In this document: in pieces, positions 25,501 through 37,500 of the stretch
Numbering within the stretch: the first letter of the stretch is position 1
Layout of the letters: each line of letters begins with the position of its first letter
Assembly (NCBI GenBank): GCA_000310025.1
Contig: FN649738.1
Coordinates: 951,690-1,015,689, forward strand
Direction: 5' to 3'
Source of the DNA: Ectocarpus siliculosus
Lineage: Eukaryota > Sar > Phaeophyceae > Ectocarpales > Ectocarpaceae
Length of the DNA: 64,000 nucleotides
The notes under the pieces: generated by a model
Database searches by the model: none
The model's input: only the letters and a program-made list of their open reading frames with translations
What the model was told of the DNA's origin: nothing
Made by a program: the position numbers and the translations under genes

Positions 25501-28500
25501 GGCCCACGCGGGAGGTGCCGTGCGAGCGGAAACGGAAGTGAACGTTTTGAACAGCAACGGCCATAACCCGGGCAGGAAACCTGACGCAGGAGATGTTCAA
25601 AGCAACACCGACGGCGAATCGTTGCTTGCTGGGACAAAGGAAAGCGCAACGCTGGCGGCTACCTCGCCCGAGCCCGGTCGAAAATTCTCTCTGGCTGTGA
25701 GTTCCTCTTCCGAAGAATCAACGGGCTCGCGGGCATCCTCTGTTGGAATGATGCAGTCGATTGGAAACTGGCTGTGGTCAAACACACCTCCCTCCCGCTC
25801 CCGTCAAAACAGCCAGTCTTCCGATGCGGAAGACGCGAACGGCGACGACACCAAGGGGCAGGAGGACGGTAGGGCCGAGTTTCCTTCTTCCTTCGAGGGC
25901 TCGGACACGGACGCAAGTGATCTCCTCGGGAAGATCCCCGGCGAGAAGGTGGATTCGAGCGATAACCACGACGAGACGACGCCGTCGGAACCCATGGCTA
26001 GTTGCGGTGGCGCAAGCGTTCGACAAGGCGGTGAAGCAACCGTAATTGTGACGGTACCGGAACCCGCGACCGAACTTTCCGGGGAAAGTGCGTCTAGGCG
26101 GGATAGCCGGGAACCGCCACCCGAGCGAAGCGTTGGAGTCGTCAACGACAGGCAGGGCGACGAAACGGAAATGCCCAACGGCGTGCAGCATGAAGCAGAA
26201 GAAGATGATGAGGTCGAGGGGTCGGGAGTGGACGAGCGGGAAGCACGAGACGGACAGTCTCAAACCCCAGCCAGACGAAGGGCTAGAAGGAGCAGCGAAG
26301 GTGATAAGCCCACCGGCTTACCACACCTCGCGGCAGAGATGGCCCGGGTCGAGGAGTCAGTCTCAGCTAGGGAAAACTACGAAGGAGATCCGGCCAGCAG
26401 CGTCCCGCAAGTGTCGCCTGTACCAATCAGCAACGGGGAGTTCAAGGCTGGTACTACCTCCAACAAGGCTGCTGTGGCGGACGAGGAAATTAACGCGGGG
26501 GGGGCGTCTCACGGGACTGTAGGCGAGGGAAGGCCGGGAGAGAGACACGGCAGCGAAGGCGAAAAGGCATGCGGGAACTCCCCGCCGACTCGCGTAGCAC
26601 AACCCAAGACACCCACACCGCCTCAAACGATATCCCAGACTACGCCCGCCGAAGACCCTTGGCGGGATGAGCCTCAGACTACCGAGCCCAGAGCCGAAGG
26701 GGAGGGCAGTAAGGACGGGCTGCTTCAGCACCGTGGTTCGACCACGGTCAGCGGATCTGCACAGGTAGAATCAGGAGGTGGTCGAGGTGAAGCACCGGGT
26801 GCTAGCGGTAATTCACCGTCGTCGGTTTTGATGCACCGCGATAGCTGGGTATCGGTGGGCACGAGGCCCCGGCGTGGCCGCAACAACGCCGCGCCGGGAC
26901 AATCGCCACCGTGTGTTGAGGGACGTACGGATGCTCCGCCGACCACAAAAGTCTCCGCTGGACGCGTCGGTTTTGCAACCCAGGCAACAACAAAGGAGGT
27001 CGGAGCCGGGAGTGATGCCATCGCCAACAAGAAGGATACAAATAGCGGCAGGTACGGGGCAGGGCATGATTGATTTAGTTTCCCTTTTGAAACTCACAGG
27101 CATTCTAGGCTACTACTGTAGTTCGGCCCGAGATACCTTGGGTGATTTCAACTACTGTAGACCACTCCCAAGCATACGTATTCGAGCGTTTCGTATCGCC
27201 GCGCTCCCACATGAAGCCTGGTTTCTAGTCTCCTCCGTAGGCGTCGGCCATTTCGGCTTCGCGTATGTCTCATAGAACGCCATCCTTTGCACCAGCTCAA
27301 AGCGAGCAAGCTTCAAGGGGATGTTTGCTGCCGTTTGGACATGGGGCCACGAATTAAGGCAAATCTGTTATTTATCACCGTCCAAGCCGTGACGCATGCA
27401 CCCTCCGACGTACAGAAATCGAGTTTCAAACACGTAGCAGAGCAGCCCACGCCCGCCTCACTCGAACACGTTCCGTATGCACGTGCGCCGAAGACGGGTG
27501 TCTCCAAAGGTCAAGGTAGAATTCGTCTGGCCAAGACCCGGGAGCGTGTGTGCCCCGAAACGCTTGCGTCCGCCTGAAGAGAGCAAACGCGGCACGTCAC
27601 CTACCCCCTTCCGTGAGTTCGTTGAACGTAATTGATCATCCCGCGTGCGTACCAAGTCGTTTCGTTGGACGGTTGGCGGAGAGGCTTTTCCTTCACGTTC
27701 CCATCAATGGTATGCCCGTACCCACCGTCAACGGATAGATTCAGCCTACATCATAGTTCTCTTTCCGAAATCTTTCCGTGCAGCTGCTTTGTTCAAGGCG
27801 AGTTCTTCAGCCAGCTTCCCCTCGACTTCGCCTTTTCAAGACTCGATTTGGTCGCTAATAATGACTTGTCCCCGCTACTCTAGAACACTGTAGTCCCTCC
27901 TGGATTATCTCGAAAGCTTGTCGAACATGACGCCTAATATCTGCGTTTGTGTTTTCTATGGGACATATTTCCAGCATGGTGGACCGGAATGTGCTCCGTG
28001 CGGTTGGCCGCCTTCACCCTGTTTACTCCTAAACTAAACCAACAGCCAAAGTCTACAACTGATGGTGTCAAGCCAACACCGATACTTGACGACAACCTTG
28101 ATTGACCTCAGCCTCATCCTTCCCTCTGAACCTCTTGCACCGCACAGTAAGAGCGCCCGGCATCGTGCGGCGGTCTCCGCTGATCGATGCCCTGCACCCT
28201 GAAGTGGCGAGGCAACGGGAGTTCCAGGGGAAGCGACGGCATGCACGCCAACGAGATGCCGCTGTTCCGGCTTCGGAGAAAACCATTCACCCTGCCGATG
28301 TTGAAGCCGGGACCACTGCCAGCGCCATCGCAGCTGCCGGACCTGGCGCAAGCACCACAGGCGCGGAGAGAAGGGCCGCGGGCGCACGCGCCTCTCCCAT
28401 CGGCGCCCCAAATGCTGCTGCACGCGCTGCAACTGGCAACGCAAAGTCCACGAAGAAGCCCCGAGATGCTACCACGGCCGCCGTCGTCGCCGGCAACTCA

Positions 28501-31500
28501 ACCGACACCGCGGGAGCTTCACGGTCACGCCGCCGTCGCCCCCGATCTCTCTGGGCCGAAACGGCCCACGAACCGGCTGCCCCGTTGCCGGTGTCCTCGT
28601 TCCGAACGCCTCCCTCGCCGGCAGGGGAAACCTCACGGTTGACACTGGTTCCGGCCGCCTCTGGAGCTGCTTTCAGCGAGGGAGCGAGCATACCCCGTAA
28701 CGTCGACAGCCCCACCGATGACGCCTCCAGAGCGGGAAGGCTAACACCAAAGCAGGTCGGTTTGTTTTCATCTTGTAACGTCTTGCAGTTAAAACACTGC
28801 TGTCTACGGTTGCGTCTACTGGCATGAAGCGTTGGTAGTACCCTATGTCAAGCCTGAAACAACGGTTGGTTGCGCAGCTGTAGGGCACGGCTCTCACGCA
28901 GCGACAAGTAGTGCAAGCACCACCTTGTCAACCCCCCCGAGTGGTGCATGCGGGACACGGCTTCTTGTTCGGACCCCTTCCCCTAACGCGACACACCGCT
29001 CTCACAACGTACATGACACGCTCGAAAAGTCGGAGCGCGTGGAGGAATGGTTGGCTCGGGCGGAGCGCTCCTTGGGGCCCAAGGTGTGGACCTGCCTCGG
29101 GTCAGGCAGGGCTTTCCGCCGCACTTGTGGCCGCATTATCCGGTCTATCATCGTTCGAGGCGGCGGTACCGGCCACACGGAAGACCGTCGAGATCTTACG
29201 GAAAACCGTGAGCGTCCGCCAGGTGGGTCGGTCAAGCCGGCTCCGGGAGGACCCGGGAGGTCAAGAATGATGGCGAGGGAAGGGAGGAAAGAGGCGCCGC
29301 ACAAGCAGGCGCGGAAAGGTCGAGCGATAGACAGGGACAGGGAAGAGGAAAATGACGGTGGGCGTGAAGGAGGAGGGGCGAGGGTGGACGACCGTAGTTG
29401 GGACGAAGACTTGTCAGAGAGGACGGCACTTGTTACCGAGGCCGTGATCTGGACGATCGCCACGGAGAGGGAGCGAAAAACTGCTTGCGCGGCCATTGCC
29501 GAAGCTCGAAACGACAACGAGAACGGCAACGATGCCCGAGAACGATGGGATGAGGAAGGCAAACGAACAGATCGACACCCGACCGCTTGGGGTAAGGGAG
29601 GAGGAAGCCCTGGCCGACACACGATGGACATCGTGCACGATTCCTCAGCGGCGACCTCGGCGGCGACAACAGAGCTCCGAATCTCGCTGTCAACAGCACG
29701 AAGATTCATCAAGAGATCTCGCCTTACGGACGGGGTCCATGTCATAGACGCGGACGTAGACCTAGCCTTCAAGCGGTGGGAAGAAGTCGAACGCTTGGCC
29801 GGACTTGATCAACAGTGCTCGCCTACCGCCGCCGTAGCGTGTGGGGAAGAGGATAAGTCTGGGCGCGTCGTCAGTCGCGAGGTTGGGTCTGGGCTCGCCG
29901 ATGCTGTTGCTGTGCCCATTCCGCAGAAGGTGTGCGAAGCGGTCGGCTGTTCGGACCCAGCTCGGTACGGAGACATCGGCCCTAAGGCAAAGGCAAGGCT
30001 GTGTCGGAAACACAGGCACAACGGAATGGTGGACGTGGGCAGCCGAAGGTGAGAGACAATCTTACTGGTGTTGCTTCTCACACCGGTACTCAGTGATGTT
30101 GCGGTCGATCTACAGTAGTACGCAGCAAAGCGTAAAAAACTCTTATTGGTTCGGCGGCGGCGGCGGCGACGGTTTTACTTTTAGGGTTGGGAAGCGAGTC
30201 GACATAGGGCACCGACTGGAGGAACAAAGCAACAGCACCCTTTGTTGGGGCGTACCGAAAGCAACCCGCACTCCGACGGCCTCTAGAACGACAAGTAGGA
30301 ATATCGGCTCCGAGCAGACAAGTGCGACTCACGTTACGTCTAGCGGCTTGGTTCCAGAGAATATCACAATGTTACGGATCAGAGGAAGCGCGTTCTCTCG
30401 GGCATTTTTTGACGAAGACTGCCATGAACAAAGACCTGGAATGCACCCTTTCTCTGACAACTCCGGGTCGTCTTTTGTCATGCGTAGACGAAAGTCGAAC
30501 CTATGGTAAATCGTTGTTGCACGCTACAACGTTGCCTTTCACGTCCCGCATCTACTTCGCCAAGAATACTTCATGGTCGATGTCGCATTCTGTGGTACCT
30601 CTCGAAAAAAAAACAGATGCGATCGACCAGACTGTGGGCGGCTGGCGGTCGGTGCCCACACGACGGCGAAGGCTACCTCGTTGTGTACTCTTCACGCGCG
30701 ATCGGACCGAGTGGATGTGGAAGGAATGGCGTTTGTGCTCCTCATGCTGTCCAAGGCACGCCACACCCGCCGCAGGTACGTTGCATGGATAGGTGTTCTT
30801 GGTTCTACGGGCGGGGTGCGTGACACAAACTTCACTACGAGTTGTTGTGACGTAGGACGGGGCAAAGAAGTGCTTTTTTTGAGGAAACGTCTGGTTGGCG
30901 GTTTTCTTGCATCCATGTTTATGCCTTAATGCTGGCAATTAGAAAAAGATACCAAATCATTGATTCTCCTGCTGCGTCCAAAGGCTATCCACGCCGAAAT
31001 CACGTCGTCGACAGAGTCATTGCCAACAACATCGACAATACGCCATTCCAGAGTAGTTCAACTTATCATCGACAGCGACCACGGACGCCTTCGGCAGCGA
31101 TAGCCGTCTCTTTCGCCATCGCTCGCCCGAGAAAATGCGAGCGCCAGGTGGCCCTTGACCCTATGACCGTGACCACGTTGCTGTCCTCTCTATTGACCCC
31201 GTCCCATTCCAACAGGGGTAAAGCAGCGAAGACCGCCAGCGCTGCCGTCGGTGGGGAGAATCAGGCACAATCGGCTCGCAACGAAGAACTGGCTGCAGCA
31301 GCGAACTTGGCGGCCCTAAACGCTTCGGCTGTCCGAAACGTCCTCCTGGCCATGACCGAACAACCTCTCGCACCATGCTCGCCCACCGTGGGCCGAGAGC
31401 TTCTGCCCGCGGCCGTACGGCAGAGCTCCGAAGCTTTTGGCCCTGGCACCAACACTGGTGGGCTTGTTGCCCCCGACGAGCTTCTCAATCGCCGTATCGC

Positions 31501-34500
31501 CACGCCAACGGATTCGGTCAGCAAGCGTGCTTTGCCTCGATCGGCGGCAGTAGCATCCGGGCTGGACGCAAGAAGAAAATCGCAGCACCAGCGCGGTAGT
31601 CGCGGGGCGAACAGCAGCAGCTCCGGCGCTGGTGGTGAGAGGGGGGACTGGGGGTCGATACTAACGCCCGACGGCTTTCGAGCGACTGTACCGACGCGCA
31701 GACCCTCCGCCGCAGCGGCAGAAGCAGCAGAAGCAACAGCTTCAGAAGCAGCAGCAGCAGCGTCTAGTCCGTCGGTTGCTCCCCTGTCCCCCTCGATAGG
31801 CTCTGGAGAACAACGCGAGGAAAAGGATGTGGTGGAGCCGGTTTCCAGAGGGCGAAAGCAGTCGCACGCACCGACAAGCGAAGAGGGCACGGGAGGTGGA
31901 GGCGACCCCTGTGGGCGGAAGAGGAGCGGGGAGGGGCCACGGTCGTCGGGGCATCACGCGACCGGGGCGTCGGACGAAGTGGCTGCGGGGGATGGACACC
32001 AAGACGAAACGGAACTTCCTCTTGACTACCGAGCAGCACAGCGCCCTGACTTGGGTAGCGCCGGTTCTCCAGGTGGAAGCGGGATTGACCATCGAGGTGG
32101 TGATGAGGATCAACACCAGGTGGAATGGGTGCAGCAAAGCCGCGGCAGTGCTGGCCACGGGGAAATGCCCGGGGAGTTGGCGCAGACGCTGGACGTAGCA
32201 GTTGATTTTGGGGGCCGGGGCGGAGGAGGAAGGCGGAGCGGTGTCCACGAGGTATGGACAGTGGTGTCGAATCTAGAAATATTGCTTTGGAGAAGAGTTC
32301 TCTCGATCACTTGTATGTGACTCTACGCAGTGGGACAAAGCACAGGCGCAGGCAATAGATACTACCCAACCGAATGGAGGAGGGAAAATGAGCGAAAGGC
32401 GCGGCAGGACTGTATGTACGTTTTGCGATTAGCAGGACTGGATGCATGAAAGCGAAAAGGAGAGGTATCAGGCTCATATGAAATACGCGTGGAAGTTGGC
32501 GAGGGGAGGGAAAACGAACCCCGGGTTTCTAGTACACACCCGGTGTAACTTCTCTGTGAAGTGAAATGGAAACAAGAACCCATGTGCACAGGCGCATTCG
32601 CCGCGCCATGTTCCGGCGTGTCTGGGAAAGGAACAAACCAACAGCCTGCCCTAGGCGTTGGGTATGAACGGCACGAAAACGGGCTACTAACAACACTGTC
32701 GCTTGGCCTTCTATTTTTCATTCGGCAGGTGTTGGAGAAAAACGCCCCGTCCTTGCATGCTATGTACAGCAAGTTTGCTCGCCAATCAACAGGCTGCGAG
32801 CGGTGAGCACGATAGTCTTCCAGGCGTTTGGCAATGCTAGAGGTCTGTAGAGGTAGGTTCAGAGAGCATCGCAGATCATCTCTTTGGCAAGGCGAGGACA
32901 TGGCGGTGAAAACCCTGTTTTTAACGGAGTGTTGTGTGTGTTTGGGCGGTGTCAGCTCCTGGCCAAGATTATTATTACCAGCGTACCGGAAACACTGGGC
33001 ACATTTATCAGTCAGTCAGTCAGGCTACGATACCTTGCGCCGTTCCACCAGGTATAGGCCGGCTTTCATGTTAGAGTTGTGCGAACCGTTCCTCCGTACA
33101 GATAGTCGCTGAAGACAGAGACTCGTGAGTTTCCCTTCTGAAATAAGCCTAGCCAAAGAAGAGCTGTCACTATCAGAGTGGTTGAGCCACGAAATCAAAC
33201 GGATGGTGTCGTCCTTCACTCTCCCTAAAGTGAGTAGTCGATACCTGGCAATGTTTTGGATCGAAAGTAGGATTGGGCAACACGCAAATGACTGAAGCGC
33301 GGTACATGGCATGCCCAACCAGAAAAGCTTCATTGTTTTCGTCGGCGTGGCTTTTACCTGCGCATCCATGCGACCAGGGGTACTGTGACGACGATGACTC
33401 TCTGCGATGTTATTCGGTTCTGCGACTCTTTCGAGCTACGGCCGGGATTGGTGTCAACGAGGGAGATCCTAGACGCCTACAAAACGGTACGTGCTGTCAT
33501 GTCCTCCTGCTTCATGCTTCCCCGACCTAGACTTTGGTACCATTGCTCAGCATTGGTGCATGCTCACCTAGGAGCAGGTTTGGCATCCAGCCGTGATATC
33601 TTGAAGCCTACCCAGTTTTCTCCCGGTTCCTGCAGTCGTTCAACCCCCAAGACCAACTTGTGGAAGGCTCATATTTTTGCATGGGCTCTTCTTTTGCTTG
33701 AGGTACACTACTACCCTGGACGACAGCGGCCGTGGAGGTTCGCGATAGAACGTGCTGTCAGCCGTGTTCTCGGGCACCATCAACATGGCACGAGGAGGGT
33801 TACCGTTGCTCGCGACGCACCCGAACCTTGGACTTGATTCACTCTCTCCGTTAACAACACCGTGCGTGTCTGACTTGATCCCCATTCTTCCGCTTCATGC
33901 GCACCATGCTATTGGCTTGGCTCACAGATCGCGTTTCCGGGGGTGTTGGGGCTCAGTGACGAAGATATTGGCTACTCTAACGTTGGCGGAGTTTCTAATG
34001 CCTCGGACACAAAGAAACCCCGCAAGGGCAGGAAGGATCGCCGGTTGAGCGCATCTTGTCGTGCGTCTGCCTCCCCTGAAGATGCAACTCGGCAACGTAA
34101 ACCCTCATCCGCGAGCACCTTCGGTCACGCCGACCAAGCCGGTATCCCCGCCAGTGGCGACAGCAAGGGGGTCAAGGAGAGGGTTACCGCGGAAGACACG
34201 GAGACCCTCGATGCCGAACTACAGAGTGGGTCGGCACCGACGGAAGAGGGGAAGTTGCGGGCTCTGACGCTTCAAGACTTGGCTACCGGGAGACCGGACG
34301 CGACAAGTCGAGAAGCAGAACATGTCGCGGCAAGGCGGGGGAGTGACAAAGCAGCCAACGCGGCACAGGAGGGACGAGGCACCAGGGGGGCGGGTAGGAG
34401 GAGAAGCACTATTTACGGGGAAAGAAGCAACAGAGGCGCAGGTAGCCGGAGAGGGACGACTCAGCAGGACGACGACGAGTGTAGCTTGTACTTCAGGTCC

Positions 34501-37500
34501 GACTCAGGGGCCGAGGGCTACCGGATGCCGTCCCCCTCTCGCCGCACGAGCACCAGCAGCAGCGGCGGCGGCGGCGGCGGGGGTGGCGGTGGAAGGGGAA
34601 AACGCACGGTATACCTGGGTAGGACCCAGGCGTTTCCACTGAGACGCGTGGAGTCCAACTTGGCCGTCGACGCCAGGGGGTTCGGGCTCAGCGGCGTCTG
34701 CCCCGAAAGAGCAATGGCGGGTGAGGGCTTGTGGCCATCCTTGTCATTGCAGTCGGCCTCCTCCTGTGGGTTCCTTTTCATATATAGCCCATAGTCTATA
34801 CGTCCGTTTGTGATTATCCAAACGCAAGAGAGTGCGCCACCACCAAATCCTCTCCTAGTGCAAACATCCCTGGCTGACTCGTCACTTTTTGTTCGCACTC
34901 ACACGTACATTTAGCGGTTGCCAGCCTGCCCTGGCACCGGACAGCAAGACCAGTGTATGCGCTTGGCTAGAAAAGTAAGGGTGAGGCCGATCCAAGAGTG
35001 ATGTGTGCAGTATTCCCTTTATCTACCCTGCTAACTCATCTTCGTCTGGACCATTCGAGCAGGAGACGGCTCCCAGCAACAAGCGAGGGTGCAGAAGCCA
35101 CCAACGAGCAGTCTAGACGGATTCACCGAGAGGACGAGCGACATGAAGGAAGAAGGAGGAAATATTTTCAGTGGTTCCGCCGGAGGTGCGGACGGGGAAC
35201 CCTCGGTACCGGAGGCATCGGGGCTAACAGAGGCCCAGTTCTTCCAGTGGGTAAAGTTCGTGGCGGTGGAGTGTAAGGCTCTGGTCACCAAAAAGGCCTT
35301 CGGCAATTCCTTGACACGGCCACGTTCTAAGTCGGGAAGAGGGACTTGCAGAGGGAAGGCTGAGTCCGTAGATGCCATGCCTGCCAACGAGAAGGAGAAT
35401 GGCAGCAGAAGGCAGGGCATAGCGAGTGCGGTGGTACTGCTGCAATGGATGGAAGTGTCTCGAGGGATGAGGGCAGGGAAGGGAGAAGGTATCCCACCTT
35501 TCAAGCTTTCTTCATGTTTGGCGAACACCATGCCTCTTCCATCTGGAGAGTAAAGATTACGCCTGGCAGATGGTTATTTTTTCAAGTCCTACGCGTCTTG
35601 CTTTCAGCGACGACACCCAACCGGGGGTTGCCAGCGGCTCCATCGTTTTACATAATTGTAACATTTTAGAGGGCTCCGGTATGCTACGGGCCTAATTTGT
35701 GCAGAGAAAGGTGTGTATGTGTTATCTGTGTACCTCGTAGTTTGTCGTGCGCTGAGTGAAGTGCTGGTGTTCCAGAGGCAGATGTGCACAGCAGGTTCCC
35801 AGTTCAATCCTTTGCACGATTGTTCCGTTTTCGTTCAGAGCAGGTCTGGCCGTGTTAGACGAGTACATGTATCCATGTAGTATGTGTATGGAGCATGTGC
35901 ATACGTGGAGATCCCGGATGGTAGAGAGAGCAGAGTGGGAGAGATAGAGAGAAATCGAGGGGAGGCGGTGGAGCCCTAGAAGAAATCAACAGTCCCGTCG
36001 ACGAATGAATATCGTCATGTCGTCGAACGTTTCGTGGCAAAGTACAAATTGCGCCGCTTCTACAGCTACGTAGGCACTGCGTAGTACTGTAGACAGATGC
36101 GCTCGCACACGGGGGTGCACCTACGGGCCGACTCTTGCCCTCCAACGCCATAGACACCAGCCGGATTAATCGAAGGTAAATTGGCTCGATCGGAGCGTCA
36201 GAAGATGTGAGCGCAACGCGCGGTATGTTGAGATGCGGCGCAATATCAACATGTGTTAATCGTGAACCATTACATGGAAAGACCGATCACATGAGACACG
36301 CAGGACCCTAGCTAGCAGCCCCAAATGAGTCAGTAGCACAAACAAATCATCTCCACACCATCTCAGGGAACACCGGACACATGTGTGACCTGGTTCAACC
36401 CCACGCCAGGTATCACGTTCCATCCATATTCTTGTGCCCTCCCAGAAAACAGAGTCCATCACCGCTGTCATGTGTGAGCCTGTTACCCACAGACATCATC
36501 TGCATCATTGAAGGCAAATCACCTTCCTCGAGAATCAGGGCAGCATAGATAGGTACTCTAACTCTAGGACTCCATCTCGAATGATCCTAGACTATTGACT
36601 ACGTAGACTATGTAGTCTATTAATAAGACTATATCGTCTGCTTTCGTATGATAAGAGGAAGACAGCAACCCTGTGTTGAAGTCGCGCGTCAATTCCGTGC
36701 CTCGTGTTTCAATGCACACGCGCTGCGGGGTTCTCGCGTGTATTTAAGAACGCCACCATCGAGCTAAACCTTCGTCCAAGCACACTGTATCCTCGGCGAG
36801 CCCGCAGGATGGTTTGGGGCAGGAGTTACATCACTGTGTGTTTGATGGAGTGTCAGCGCAACCAGAGCATCGACCAGATTCGCTTGACGGCGATAAAATT
36901 AACGAAATGTCAATCAAACAGTCTATTGCAAATCAGATATAAGTTACTCTACCTCGCGGATGGTTCAAAGACGATATGATTCACCCGATGTTAACAACAA
37001 ACCTGACAACGTCTTGTATGGCTTAAACCCCTCCTCCCAACAGCACGGCGTACCCACCCCGTCTGGTTGCCGCAGAGTACCCACTATCGAAGGAGTGGCC
37101 CGACCACACCTCTCAACCTCGAGATCAGGCCCCTCAAGCTTACTAGCACCAAGAAGAGAGCTCACGCGAAGAAGACGCACTTGTATGAGCCGTCTCCAGC
37201 GACAGCCCATCCCAGGAGAACCGGCATGGATACCTCAAGTGGAGCACGGGGAGGGGGTCGACAAGGAATTCACCGCGGAATGGGTCATGGTGTGGACGGG
37301 CAGCAGGGGGCCGCCGACTGCTCCAAAGCTTTCTCCGACGGCAACATGAGTGAGTCGTCTCTTTCGGGAGACGACGGAGTTAGCCTCGACAGACGCGACG
37401 AGACCAGCGGCGGCTGGAACAACAATATGTCGTCGTTAAAGTGGACCGGTTCAGGGTCTTCGTCCCATTCGTTCGGTTCGGTGGGTGCCTAAGGCCTTGC

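Noticed and set aside
23332..27103. Numerous antisense frames of 60-160 codons opposite the big exon
   Set aside because: Shadows of a GC-rich coding exon; Pro/Arg/Ser-rich with no motifs.
28034..28715. Minus-strand frames of 136 and 142 codons
   Set aside because: The plus frame in 28152-28755 links in phase to both neighbours; the minus frames do not join anything.
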